Part shown: positions 1-12,020 of the stretch, one piece after another
Layout of the letters: every line of letters begins with the position of its first letter
Position numbering within the stretch: the stretch's first letter is position 1
The notes under the pieces: generated by a model
Seen by the model: only the letters and a program-made list of their open reading frames with translations
The model's database searches: none
Told to the model about the DNA's origin: nothing
Program-made: the position numbers and the translations under genes
Assembly: GCF_004011695.2 (NCBI RefSeq)
Contig: NC_082406.1
Location: 496,001-560,000 of the forward strand
DNA from: Ascochyta rabiei
Lineage: Eukaryota; Ascomycota; Dothideomycetes; Pleosporales; Didymellaceae
Length of the DNA: 64,000 nt
Direction: 5' to 3'

Positions 1-3000
1 TTCTACACCCCCGCCGCCCTCGCCCCGCCCGACCGCGGCGACTTCTTCGACGTCATCAAGGCCACGCTGGACGTGCTGTCGGACGCCCTGAACGAGCACG
101 CCGGCAACCGCCGCTTCTTCGCTCGCCGCGTCGACGACGGCGGCTGGAGTGCTCTCGAGCAGGCTTTGGCCAGCACCGGCATCCTGGGCGCACACGCCGA
201 GAGCACCCGCGACGATGCAGGCCAGGAGCAGCTGTTCGGCAACCTCTTCGCCTTTGCCCTGGGCGACGAGGCCATGACACGCATCTTCAGACACGTCGAC
301 AGTCATGTTGATAGTAATGTCGACACCAACCTCAACCAAGCACAGCCGCAGCACCACCGAGCCTCTACACGAGGAGGAGATGAAGGAGAAGGAGGACAGG
401 ACGAAGACGAAGACAAAGACAAAGACAAAGACAAAGACAAAGACAAAGACAAAGACAAAGACAAAGACAAAGACAAAGACAAAGACAAAGACAAAGACAA
501 AGACAAAGACAAAGACAAAGACAAAGACAAAGACAAAGACAAAGACAGAGACGAAGACGAAGAACAAGAAAAAGTAAAAGTAAAAGGAGAAGCAGGAGAT
601 ACACTGCCCGCACATGTCCCCGTCTCCAGTCCACGCTCTGCGTACGACGACGCCGGCATCAACCTCGACCCCCTGCGCAGCCATCTGAGGAAGCTCTTCA
701 GCGGCAATGAGGTCCTGCAGAACCCAGACATCATGCCCACCATCTTCCACTTCTGGCGCGGCCTCTCTGGCGACGACGCTCCTGGCACAAAGTCGAAGCC
801 GCTCTCCGTCGCCGTCTTGCTTGCCGTACTCGACATCACCAAGCTCTCCTCCTACAACAAAGCCGGGCTGCACATCACTGGCATACTCAGCTTCATCCTG
901 CCGCTGTTGTTCGAGAACAAGTGCGCCGCCACCGAGGCTGCTCTACTGCAGGAGCTCGCAGACACGCTGATCGAGTATGGCATCAGCAAGCTCGACGACG
1001 CCTACTACCTCTTCCGCAAAGCAGCCTCGTCCGAGCAGGCTGCCGAGTTCCTCCACCGAGGTATGCAAACTTCAAGAGCCCCTCACTTCATACAGTTCGA
1101 TCTGTCCCTCCACGGCTTCAGCGCTATCGAGCTCCCGGACATCGGCCGTCCCTTCCCACCCGTGTCTCAGGGAGGTGGCTACACATTCGCGACTTGGCTT
1201 CGAGTGGACAAGTACGACCTCAACTGTCACACGACCCTATTCGGTGCATACGATGATACGCAGACCTGTTTCTTGATGGCATATCTGGAGAAAGATACCC
1301 GCTGCTTCATCTTGCAGACATACATGGGCCACGCATCTGGCGTCGTCCCAAGCGTCCGCTTCAAGAAAGCGCCTCGTTTCGAAGAGGGCAGGTGGTACCA
1401 CATTGCCATCGTGCATCGCCGCGCAAAGGCTTTGGGCATGGGCAGCCACAAAGCTTCCATCTTTGTCGATGGCGAGTTCACAGAGACCATGAAGGCCCAC
1501 TATCCATCACACCCCCCCGTTCTAGACAGCAGCCAGGAGAGCTTTGCCTCCACGTCCTCAAGCACCCCGAAGCACCACATACTGGCCTTCTTGGGTACCC
1601 CACGCAATCTGGCTCCTCGATTGGGCAGGGACGTGCTCACTTCCAAGCTTTCCGTAGCGTCTTTTCACCTCTTCTCAGAGCCCTTGTCCGACGAACTAAT
1701 CGCTGTTTACCACAAGCTAGGCCCAAGGTATTGCGGTAACTTTCAGGACAGGCTCGGCTCATTCCAGACCTATCGCACATCAGCAGAGCTGCATGTCCAC
1801 AACGAGATACTACATCCTGGCAGGGAGGAGCGCTCGGACATCGTAACGGCGATTCGCTCCAACGCAAGCTATCTCATGCCAGAGTCGAAAATACTGCTAA
1901 GCTTCTCGCCCAGCTCGGTAATGGATGATGATGACAGAAACGCCGTTGACGAATCTCAGCTGATCAAGTCGCTGTCGAGAGATTCAGCAAGGTCCCTCCA
2001 CAGGTATACAAGGGCTTACAGCACGCCCATCGTCATCAACGCTGCTGTTCCTTCTGTCAACGATGCCTTGTCACAAGCACGTGGATTTGGTAGATTATCA
2101 GGTAATCCGGTCGTCGTAGTTCCCCAATCACTCGACGATGCAATCTGGCGCATCGGTGGCTGCGCGGCTGTTGGACTGAAGCTGGTGCAAGCCGCGCAAT
2201 CCCTGAAGAGTGTCCTGCGGGCTGTCAAGATCCTCCTCGAGGCAGTCGAGGGCAATTGGCGAAATTGCGAAGCCATGGAGCAAAGCAACGGATTCGCGAT
2301 CCTTGCCGAGGTTCTGCGTCAAAAGATTGGATTCGCAATGGGCGGCCTTGTCATGCGAAACGCTTCGTCGCTCGATGTTACCCCAGAACAGTGTGAGGTG
2401 TTCGTGTCGCAGTTGCTGTCTGTCATACTTCGATTTGTTGGCTATGACGAGCAACATCCGGAGGAATCGCTCATCATCAACCCCCTTGCTTACCGGGTTC
2501 TTCTTGTGGACCTTGAGATCTGGCGTAGAACAACCTCGCTGAACACGCAAAGAAAGTATTACACACAGTTTGTACAGTTTGCAAAGGGCAGCAAGCACCA
2601 TCATTACAATGCCAAACGATTTCACAGAATCAGTATGTGTGCCTCAGTGCCCTTTGAACTCGACTGACAGCGATGGTAGGAGTGGTCAAGCGCTTGACAG
2701 ATGCGCTAAAAGGAGAGACATTTACCCTACAAACATTCCCACTGTTCCTTGATGCCTTCAAAGCCCTCTTGCATATCAATTTAAATGGCGAGAACGCTCG
2801 ATCGCTGTCCCTGTTCGTCACATACGCTCTGCACGATAGTCGTGCATCTTACGCCAAACGAGCACTGCGACCCAAGGCAAGCACTCTTCGCCTACGAAGA
2901 GGGACACCACCCAATCTAACGCCCACGCCCACGCCGCCGTCCTCTAGTCCTTCGAGTGGACCGGAAGCAGCACCAGTCTCCCTACCAGACCTGGGCATAT

Positions 3001-6000
3001 CGATACTGAACCTGTTATCGGAGTTCTTGTGCAACCCACACAACCCCCATGAGATCGTCCGGTTTGCCAAGAACGTAACTGGGAAGTGGCTTTTGTACCT
3101 GCTCGCTGAGACTGATCAGCGCGTGGTCGTGCTTGGTGCAAAGATTCTAGCGCGCCTACTTGTTACCAATGGCCCGCCTTACGTCAAGAAGTTTGGCGAC
3201 AAGACCGGCGGCTTCATTGTGATGAAGAACAGACTCCGACACTGGTGGAACACACCTGGCGTCTGGACCATCTGCTTCGCCGTACTTTTCGGCCGCGATG
3301 TGGCTACCATTGACTTTGAGCGAGACTTTGATGTCTTCAACCTGGTTGACATCTTTATGACACACTCACCACAGTCAAAGTTAAGCATAGCATATCCTGA
3401 GATCTTTTCGGTCATCACTGCAATGCTGGATACCGGACTGCGCACCATTGTGCGAGACCGCGAGACAGCCAACGTGGACCGAGCAAGAGAAGAAAACGGC
3501 GATGGCGCCCCAACAAGAGGGCGGCGTAGGACAATGTCTCTCAATGCGAAGCAGCCTACCGTGGGTAGGTACACTCATTCTATCGTACGTGGCCTCGCTA
3601 ACAGGAATAGACACAAGAGCACCGCAATCAGAGCGTCTCAACAACTACGCCGTTGTGCTTAATTCTGCTATTCAGTTCCTGTCTGAGCTGCACGCAAGAT
3701 CCGAGGTCTTTCGTGATCACGCAAACACGTCAAATTACGTTCAAGAGTTGCTCTTCGTTCTGTATCCCGTGATTGTCACCTCCGACAGTGTCAGTGCGGA
3801 GACCGAGCTACTGTCGAGAGGCTCAGCCTTGACCTTCGAAGGCCAGGATGTGGTCATACAGCCAGTATCCGGTGCCAACAGCCAGCAAACTCCAATCATA
3901 CGCACTAACAATGCTCCCACAACAGCATCTCCCGGAGCGCAAAGAGTACTACCTTTCCGGAGGGCATCATCGTTTGTTCTCGTCTCAGCCGACAAAGCGA
4001 GGAAGGCTGCTAAGCAACCGCCTCTGAACCCCATTCTCTCCCCGAGAAACACCGCACCTGTCGCGATGAAAGTAGGCAGCTCCGTGGTCGAAGCCATGCT
4101 TGAGGTCGTTCTGGACGTCTTCAAAGAGCAGCTGTTCACCCGGAAAGACTTCCCAGGGCTTGGTCTGTTCATGAAGACACCACCAGGTTTCCAGGAGCAC
4201 CAAGCATACTTTGAATCATACATACTACGCCAGATCCTCTCATCCGTCAAGAACGCTCTCCAGCTCGACCAGAATCTTCTTCACGAGCCTCGCGTTCTTA
4301 TCAATCTATCGCGCTTCGTCAGCCACATCTCGGAGGCTGTATTCGAGGGTTGGTTCCTTCATGGAGCCGAGCCGTTGCTGGACTTTACGGGCTTCCTACT
4401 GGAGTACCTCGAGAGACCCGATATTGCCGCGATCAAGTCCGTCAGATTGTGTACACAAGCGATCCAAACCATGAGGGCCACGTTCCTCAAGGTCGCGTTG
4501 CTACAGCTCGCTGATCCAGACGATTCTGAAGACGGATCCAACACTACCTCGATCATCGAAAAGATGGTGTATTGGCAGCCAATCATCCTCTCGTCGGCGA
4601 ATACCGAGACCTTCTCGCTGAAGATGATATGCTACCTCTTCTATACCAAGCTGTCATCGGAACACGAACCGGTGCGCTTGGCCGCAGCAAATTTCTGGCG
4701 GTTGCTGCTCATGCAAAAGCCCCAGGAGACATCATCCATGCTTGAGAATGCCATACACTCCGACAAAAGAAACCTCTACGAAGGCTTTCAGAAGCTCGTA
4801 GAGCTTGATAATGAGACCTTTTTGAAATGGTTCGGCGAGCATAGGGTAGACCTGGATACCTTCTTCTATGGATCATTGACAAGGACATGGGAGGAGTTTG
4901 CGCACGAACAGAACAAGCGAACGGAAGAGACGTCGGCAAGACGCATTGGCAAGAGAAAGGAGAAGCTGAAGCAGTGGCAAGCCGAGGAACTCACATCCGA
5001 GAATGTCTGGAATCATCATGAAAATTCGACCGGCCACTGGAGGTCAAACATCCACGCTTCTGAGCGCATCAAGCACCAACGAGTGCTTCAGGACCAACAA
5101 GACAACGCGACTTATCTACAGACGGTTCTCACTAAGCTCGACCACCAGCTCAAGGGTCCGTGCGCTCTCTTTGACAACAGCCCGCCAGCTAAGTGGCGCC
5201 TCGACGAAACCGAAGGCCGCGATCGCAGACGCATGCGTATCATCCTTGACAACACAAATCGTGACCAGCATTACCAGCCCAAGCGCAAAGACACAGATCC
5301 AATGGGCAGGCTGAAACTCGATACTATCGTGACTGCAGTATCAGCAAAAGATGCATTAGATGTCACACCGATCGGGCGTCGGTCTGCTACGCCATCGACT
5401 CTTCCCAAAGAAGAATCGCAGAATGACGACGCGTCGGGTAGCGAAGAAGACTTTGAAATGGTCGATGCTTTGTACGAGGATGACGATGGCTTCGAAGACA
5501 AGAACCGGAAGGTCATGCGCAGTCTGAACCGAGGTGATCAGGTGCAGTATGTTTGCAACATCTCGCGTGTCGTCGGTCTGGAAGCTATCGAAGGCTTGCT
5601 CATTGTGGGCAAGGATTGCCTCTATCTCCTCGACGACTTCTTCCAAAGGTCAGACGGCGAGATTGTGCGAGTCTGGCAGGCGCCTCCTGACGAGCGTGAC
5701 CCTTATGTGCAAGTGATTGCTGGCAAAGAAGCGATCACAAATCGACGCCCACCACCCAGAACTCAGGAAGAATCTGCGAGGCATTGGAAATGGAGTGAGG
5801 TCATCAGCATCTCCAAGCGCCGCTTCCTGCACCGCGATGTCGCGATCGAGATCTTCTTTGACGACGGGCGTAGCTACCTACTTACTGCAATCTCTGCCCA
5901 GGCGCGAAACGATATTCATGGTAGAGTGCTGCAGCGCGCCTCACACGTTATCAATCCAGAGAAGCTGGTGAACTCGGAGATTGCGTGGCGTCTCGACTCG

Positions 6001-8104
6001 TTGCGTAACATCGAGGAAGCACCACAGACGTTCGGTTCTCGCTTTGCCTCCGCTTTTGGCTCTGCGTCGTCGCATCCAGCAACCAAGAAGTGGCTGAAGG
6101 GTGAAGTCTCCAACTTCCACTACCTGATGTTTGTCAATACGTTGGCAGGGCGAACTTTCAACGACCTCACGCAGTACCCCGTCTTCCCTTGGGTGATCTC
6201 AAATTACGAGAGCGAAGAACTAGACTTGACCGATCCGCGCAACTTCCGCGACCTGAGCAAGCCAATCGGTATCCAGCATCCAAGACAGGAGCAGTCGATA
6301 CGTGAGCGATTTAGCTCGTTCGCTGAAATGGGCGATCCGGACCATGCCTTTCACTTTGGCACGCATTACTCTTCGGCTATGACGGTCGCGTCTTACCTCA
6401 TGCGCCTGCAGCCTTATAGCGCTGCCTTTTTCCTCATCCAGGGCGGCACCTGGGACCACGCAGATCGCATGTTCTACTCGATTCAGAACGCATGGGAATC
6501 AGCGTCGAACAAGAACATGGCGGACGTGCGCGAGCTCACGCCAGAATTCTTTTTCCTGCCAGACTTCCTCACCAACGTCAACGGATACAACTTTGGCCTG
6601 CGCTCTGACGGATCAAGCATTGACAATGTACAGCTACCTCCATGGGCTAAAGGCGACCCAGCCATCTTCATCGCCAAACAGCGTGAAGCCCTCGAGAGCC
6701 CCCACGTCAGCGCCAACTTGCATCACTGGATCGACTTGATCTTCGGCCATCAGCAGCGCGGTGAAGCAGCCGTCGAAGCAGCCAACGTCTTCCACTGGAT
6801 GACGTATCAGGGTGCCATCGATCTGGACTCCATTGTCGATGAGAAGGAACGCGCCCAAAAGATCAGCGTGATTAACAATTTCGGCCAAACGCCTACGCAA
6901 GTCTTTCAGCGCCCGCACCCGTCCAGAGAGAATGTTGCAAAGGTCACAAAACTCGACACCGCCGCCGAGAGTCTGCATCGCGTACCTGGTACCCTGCTTG
7001 AAGCACACGACCGCATCGCCTCGTTGAACTATATTCCCAAGAGCGAAAAGCTGCTCTGCTCCGCGCCATTCAGGCACAACCTTCCGCCCCACTACAACGT
7101 ACATATGGAATGGGGCTTTACAGACGGATCCGTTCGTTTCTACGACTCGCACTCCAAGCGACTCCTCGGACTCTTCGAACACCTGCATTCCGGCCAGCTC
7201 ACCACATCGTTGTTTGTCGACGGTCGTACTCTCATCACAGCGGGAACTGATTGTACTCTTGCTCTCTGGAACGTCATCCGAGCAGAGAAGGGCCATATCG
7301 AGCTTCAGAACGCGACGAGTCTGTTTGGACATAAATCTCCTGTCGTCTGCCTTGCGGCAAGTCGCGCTTTCTCTGCCTTCCTCAGCGCGGATCAAGGGGG
7401 CAAGGTGTTTCTCTGGGATCTGAATCGCAACGAATTTGTCCGCGAACTGGATCTCGGGTCGCGACAGAGGCGAGCGAGGACCCCTGTCCAGGCTGCGCGC
7501 ATCAACTCGGCCACTGGACATATCGTGCTCGCGGTCGGGCCGCGATTGATTGTCACGACGCTGAATGGCGCGATATTGCTTGACGAGGATGTGTGTGATG
7601 GTGACGATGACACAGAAGGGCTCACCTCTATCGCAGTCTATGAAGGTGCAGGCAATGAATGGTGCGAGCGCGAACTCATCTTCACGGGTCACAGGCGCGG
7701 TATTGTCAAAGTGAGTCCCCTGCCCTCCTTCGCTTTCCCTCTTGGGAACACAGATCTCCCCATCTCCGTCCACTTCTTGAAGCACACCCACTAACAACAA
7801 GCAGATCTTCCACCTCACACCCACACCCAGCACGCCCTTCACCACTTCTCCCTCCGCCGCCGCACACACCACCCCCAGCGGATCAGCCTCGACCTGGTCA
7901 ATCGACCTCGTCAACGTGCTAGCCCACGGCGATCCGATGATCGAGCGCACCGCCGCGCCAATAACGTGCATACTCCCGCTCGAGAGAAGCGTGTACACGG
8001 GCGACGAAGACGGCCGAGTTGTAAGTCATGATGCATAGACCGACACTGTGCATCAGCTAATAAATCGATAGTATGAGTGGGATTGTGTGCAAAGACACCA
8101 CTGA
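1..8104 (+). CDS. BEACH-WD40 protein (Beige/LYST/Bph1 family), 5' truncated
   Basis: Large cytoplasmic scaffold of the Beige/LYST/Bph1 family, known for roles in vesicle and lysosome/vacuole trafficking. The frame is open from base 1, so the start lies outside the window. Exons read as 1-2632, 2671-3564, 3605-7710, 7805-8020 and 8072-8104 (2626 residues seen, all phases agree). Order: Asp-Lys tract (about residues 137-182), ConA/laminin-G-like region (about 360-570), armadillo-like middle, PH-BEACH (about 1815-1960), BEACH domain (about 2000-2285, with FHYLMFVNTLAGRTFNDL and YPVFPWVISNYES), then WD40 repeats ending in YEWDCVQRHH. The first two introns are very short (38 and 40 bp) but restore conserved sequence across the joins (VVKRLTDALKGE; ERLNNYAVV). 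The last coding bases belong to repeat unit 1 at 8083. Family assignment is firm; the precise partner or organelle is not shown. Confidence 0.95.
408..551 (+). repeat. In-frame GACAAA hexanucleotide microsatellite (Asp-Lys tract)
   Basis: About 23 perfect GACAAA units lie inside the BEACH gene and encode alternating Asp-Lys, flanked by Asp-Glu codons. Unit length is a multiple of three, so gain or loss of units keeps the frame. The same tract creates spurious open frames (Thr-Lys on this strand, Ser-Leu and Cys-Leu on the other). Confidence 0.95.
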
Positions 8105-8886
8105 TTCCTGCCCTACACTCGCACCCAGCATCTTACCATAGAGAAGATAAAGAGAAGGGGAAAAAAAAAAAAGTAGGCTTCTTTAGAGGTTCTCGGCGCA
8201 TACAGGACAATTAGGCAGCCAGCAGATCCTTATAGTTTCGCAGTGCTGTGTTAGGCTAGATACAAGATATAGTTAGTGTACATACAGACCTAAAAAGTTT
8301 ATAAAACACCTACTGTTGTATTATTTATTAAAGTATAGAGTATATACAAAGATTTGTGTGTAATAACACTACTAATTCCTACCCCTATACTTACACCCAG
8401 CATCTTACTATAAAGAAGATAAAGAGAAGGAGAGAAAAAAATTAGGCTTTTTTAGAGGTTTTTCGTGTATATAGGATCATTAGGTAGGTAGTAGATCCTT
8501 GTAGTTTTGTAGTGCTGTGTTAGGTTAGATATAAGATGTAGTTAACGTATATAGATTTAAAAAGTTTATTATATACTTACTGTTGTGTTATTTAATAAAG
8601 CATAGAGTATATACAAAGAATTGTGTGCAATAACACTACTAACTCCTACTCTACACTTGCACCTAGTATCGTACTATAGAGAAGATAAAGAGAAGAAGGA
8701 AAAAAAAGTAGGCTTCTTTAGAGGTTTTTAGTGTATATGGGATAATTAGGTAGGTAGTAGATTATAAAAGTTTTATAGGGCTATGTTAGGTTAGATATAA
8801 GATGTAGTTAGTGTATATACAGATTTAAAAAGTTTAATATATACTTACTATAGTGTTGTTTATTAAAGCATAGAGTATGTATAAAG
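8083..8886. repeat. Three-copy tandem repeat (~270 bp unit), AT-rich, RIP-like decay
   Basis: Units start at about 8083, 8354 and 8621 (spacing 271 and 267 bp) and end near 8886. Each begins with TTGTGTG(C/T)AA and contains AGAAGATAAAGAGAAG, an A-run, TAGGCTT and a closing TATTAAAG. Differences are mostly C/T and G/A. Units 2 and 3 are more AT-rich than unit 1, as expected if RIP hit a duplication. Unit 1 begins inside the last codons of the BEACH gene, so the repeat carries its stop and 3' flank. Confidence 0.85.
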
Positions 8887-9423
8887 TGTCCCCGTATATC
8901 GCGCCGTATCTTTCTCGGTCTCTCGCCTTATCGTCGCGTCACCATCCCACAACCATCTGCCATCTGCCATCTGCCATCCTTGTCTCATCAATCCGCAGGT
9001 ACATGGTAAACCCAGCCCCTACTGCTCGGGTGCAGACCTGCTTCCCTTTGGCATGAGAGAAAAGGAGGGGGTAGAGCATCGTCAACTAATACATGTGAAG
9101 AGCGAAGAAGCTACGAAGCAAACGTACAATGAATTTGTCGTACTCGGTATACGACGGTCCTGGTGTCGATGTTATTAACGCCCACTCTCCCTTCTAAGAC
9201 CAGCACACCCGGGAATCCGAGCATCCCGGGTGACTACCAAGGTAGCCACTTTGTGCACCGGTACCTTACCTTCGCACCGATATACCACTGGATACTGTGT
9301 GTTGTTGAGCTGTGTTGTTTCGATTCGTTCAATCCTGGCCATTACTTGCTTCAACTGCTCGTTGTTCCTCGCGCTTCTCAAAGACTCGGATACCGCTTTG
9401 ATACACGCTGGGTCTGGCGCGGG
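8887..9423. other. Intergenic stretch without a supported gene
   Basis: Normal GC content returns abruptly after the tandem repeat. There is a short CCATCTG triplication near 8953-8978. The open frames here look like chance frames; no domain was recognised. Confidence 0.5.
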
Positions 9424-9640
9424 TTCGGAATACCCTTGGCAAGGCCGTTGGACTCGTTGGGTAGTGCGTTCACCTCAGGCTGGTGGAGCAGCTGCTTGTG
9501 GCGCGAGATAGTGGGCGCGCAGCTTCAGAATACCCACAGCAAGGCCGTTGAACTCGTTGAGCACAGCCTCCACCTCTGGTTGGTTGAGCAGGTCTATGTG
9601 GCGCGAGATGGTGGTGCTGATGATGTCTCGAAGACCCCTG
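9424..9640. repeat. Imperfect ~110-bp tandem duplication at the 3' end of BTB gene A
   Basis: Unit 1 (9424-9533) and unit 2 (from 9534) share GCAAGGCCGTTG(G/A)ACTCGTTG and GTGGCGCGAGAT(A/G)GTGG in the same order. Unit 2 encodes the normal C-terminal helix of BTB protein A (PEVEAVLNEFNGLAVGIL on the minus strand). Unit 1 is a decayed second copy (PEVNALPNESNGLAKGIP) lying past the stop in another frame. The A protein therefore ends on 14 or so codons read out of frame into the duplicate. Confidence 0.75.
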
Positions 9641-10453
9641 TCGCTCTCGGGAGTGGTGAAGAAGGCGTGCTGCGCGGCTGGGGCGAAGTACTCTGTGTTC
9701 CACCAGTGGGAACACGCGTAGATGAACTTTGACCGTGCTAGTTCCTTGAGGCCGGCTACGTCGTACTTGTCGCCTATCTCGTACATCTTGCTGTGGAGTA
9801 TGAATCGACTGGCGTCTCCCTTCAGGGTGTGCTTCTTGTCAACAGTTGATGTGTGGTCTGGGCAGCATTCCTTGCACACAAAGTTTGTGCAACTGTCTTG
9901 ACATGTGGTATCTCTGCACTCGTGATGCGGGCAGACTTTGTGCCCTGGCGGCAAACAGCCTTCGCTGCAAGTATGAGGGAAGCAGTAATGGTAGTCTTCA
10001 AGTCGGCGCCCTTGAACCTGGATGCGCTTGACGCTGCATTGTGACGGATCGGGCCTGGTAAACATAGGCTCGTACTCGGCTTCATACAGATACTGGAAGA
10101 GTAGCTTGATTACGGCAGGATCATCCTCAGGTAGGTCGATTGTGCCATTTGCAGCTCCCTAGTCCACAATCAGACTTCTTCCACATAGCAGACATGAGCA
10201 GGCGCCAGCCCGATTTTGAGAACTTACTGTGCCAACAGGGAACCTCTCGGCCCTTTTGAAGAACTCCGACTGCGAACACACAATCGCTTTGTGTACTCTG
10301 AAAGTTTCGACTCCGCAGGTGATGGTGAAGTCGCTGTAATCTGCACACTCGAAGAGGCTGAAAGTGTGTAAGCCTTGTTCTGCTGCGATGGTCACACTGT
10401 GCTCTCACCCTTTTAGCTTTTCAAGAAGGCTTTCATACGTTCTTTCGGCCATA
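9475..10453 (-). pseudogene. BTB/POZ domain protein A, exon 1 shifted by one base
   Basis: BTB/POZ proteins mediate protein-protein contacts, often as Cullin-3 adaptors. Exons by analogy with the two paralogues downstream: 10453-10409, 10357-10228 and 10158-9475, about 285 residues. The BTB core reads DYSDFTITCGVETFRVHKAI. A Cys/His cluster follows (CFPHTC, VCPHHEC, FVCKECC), then a helical C-terminal part (KMYEIGDKYDVAGLKELA). In paralogues B and C exon 1 is exactly 44 nt. Here it is 45 nt: one extra A near 10441-10443 brings a TGA after six codons, while the rest of the exon stays coding in the shifted frame. This is either a recent inactivation or a base-call error. The extreme C-terminus has been altered by a tandem duplication. 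Confidence 0.65.
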
Positions 10454-10726
10454 GTCACTTCGATTAAGTGACAGAGTGAGGTAGGCACTGTGGTTGGATG
10501 CAGTGGGTGTGGTTAGTGGGAGGGGTCGAGAGGTCCGTTGCCAAAGCACGTACAGAATAACCACGAGGATTGCTTAAAATGACTCAGCTGGTAACCTCAT
10601 CATCACGGTGAAAGTGAAACTAAGCTGAACCATCTTGATCCGGATATAAAGTGACGATTGATTAGCATTGGTTGTATTGTAGCCGCTCTTGGAATGTTGA
10701 CCTCTTAGCGTCTTAGACTTAGGCTA

Positions 10727-11184
10727 TCAGTGGCCATATTTCCACATCTTCAGCTTGACCTCATCTGTCCAGCGCGTTGAGCGTTTATCGTCGTCGCGAT
10801 ATTTTTCAAGCACTAGACAACGTCTAGGTAGTCCATTGGTCCGAACACACGCTTGCATCGTTACACAGAACCCTTGGGGGTGATGCCCCAACTGATCTTT
10901 GAGTAGCGGTGTATGAACAGGCTGTTTCACCTGGATAGCAGCAATTTCTGGAGGCTATTAGGCTCAAAGTCGACTTTTTCGTGCCACTCTCGTAGATGGC
11001 GCAGCAAGTTAACTGTAGATAGCCAATTCTGTTCGTCTAAGCAATACACAAACAGACCTGTCTCTAGAGGAGGATTCTGCTCGCACGCAAGTATCGTTCT
11101 TCTCAAGGCGGGTCGGGATGAGATGATAGGAACGCTCCGTGGCATGCGGGGGCACGTCAGAGCCGTGTACCGCGCTGGGCCCAT
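10727..11184 (-). pseudogene. Frameshifted coding remnant, family not recognised
   Basis: Two adjacent minus-strand frames look protein-like: about 11184-10930, ending FEPNSLQKLLLSR, and 10930-10727, containing HHPQGFCVTMQACVRTNGL and ending WKYGH. They meet at one point (about 10930) where the frame slips by one base with no GT-AG intron of usable length. That reads like one broken C-terminal domain. The upstream part is unclear. I do not recognise the family, and no function is proposed. Confidence 0.35.
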
Positions 11185-12020
11185 CGGTGCGATTTACCCG
11201 CCTCCCATGTCCTGTCTGCCCACCATCTATTAGACTTGAATATTTTTCGAAGTGCTTTGTATTAGAGGTGATAGCAATATTAGAGATGAATACGGGCTGA
11301 GTATTGAGTTGGGAAGTAATGGCGTCGGTGGTCGGCGCTTTGGAGGGACAACCAGCATTTGTGTCTTTTGTTGCACAGGCAAACCAGGGCCTGATTCCTT
11401 TTGACACAGAAAAAATGCAAAGCCCGATACATGCAGCGTACCGTCCCGCATTGCTACAGGAGACTGAACGAAATGGCAATCTGTCCATTCACCACCTGGT
11501 GCGATTGACGCCTGGGTACTCGCTAGTGCTGCTGAACGAAGTCGTGCTCTCGCAGGACCACCTCACTTTGGCTTCCACATCAATGGACATGATGTCAGCT
11601 CACTGTGTCTGTCAAAGAACGGAAAGAGGCTGATTGGAAAAAGATTTTATCTGTAAGGCGGGCTTGCGGTTCGCAAAGGTGTACACGTACCCTGGTGTAG
11701 CTGAAAGTGTGATCGAAGCTGAGCGTGCAGAAGAAGCGCAGCCTTAAGTGGCGTACACACGGAAGGTCTGGGAAACATCACAGCTTGTATAGAGCAAAGC
11801 GTTGATACCATACTTGAGGCTTCGTATTGAGATCTACACTGAAAACGCGCATGTCGTCCTGTCTGGCTAGACCGCAGCGAACTATCTCTTAGAAGTATAG
11901 CAAAGGCTGCGCCTCACCGCACCCTAATGACGTTCCAATAGCTACAAAGACCGTTTTATCCCATTTTTCGCAGAATGTAGTGTCTGCAGTTTGTCTTTTC
12001 GTAAAGCATAATCGACATTT
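11185..12020. other. Intergenic stretch between BTB genes A and B
   Basis: Several 70-160 codon frames overlap on both strands here without any recognisable motif or consistent splice signals. I see no supported gene; part may be the 5' remnant of the broken frame at 10727-11184. Confidence 0.4.

Noticed and set aside
303..842. Frames encoding Ser-Leu, Cys-Leu or Thr-Lys runs
   Set aside because: They are by-products of the GACAAA repeat read in other frames.
6634..7998. 454-codon open frame antisense to the BEACH gene
   Set aside because: It lies opposite the conserved BEACH and WD40 coding sequence, has no recognisable domain, and is explained by high GC and codon bias.
11304..11633. 109-codon plus-strand frame between BTB genes A and B
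   Set aside because: No homology-like motif, and it overlaps equally long frames on the other strand.
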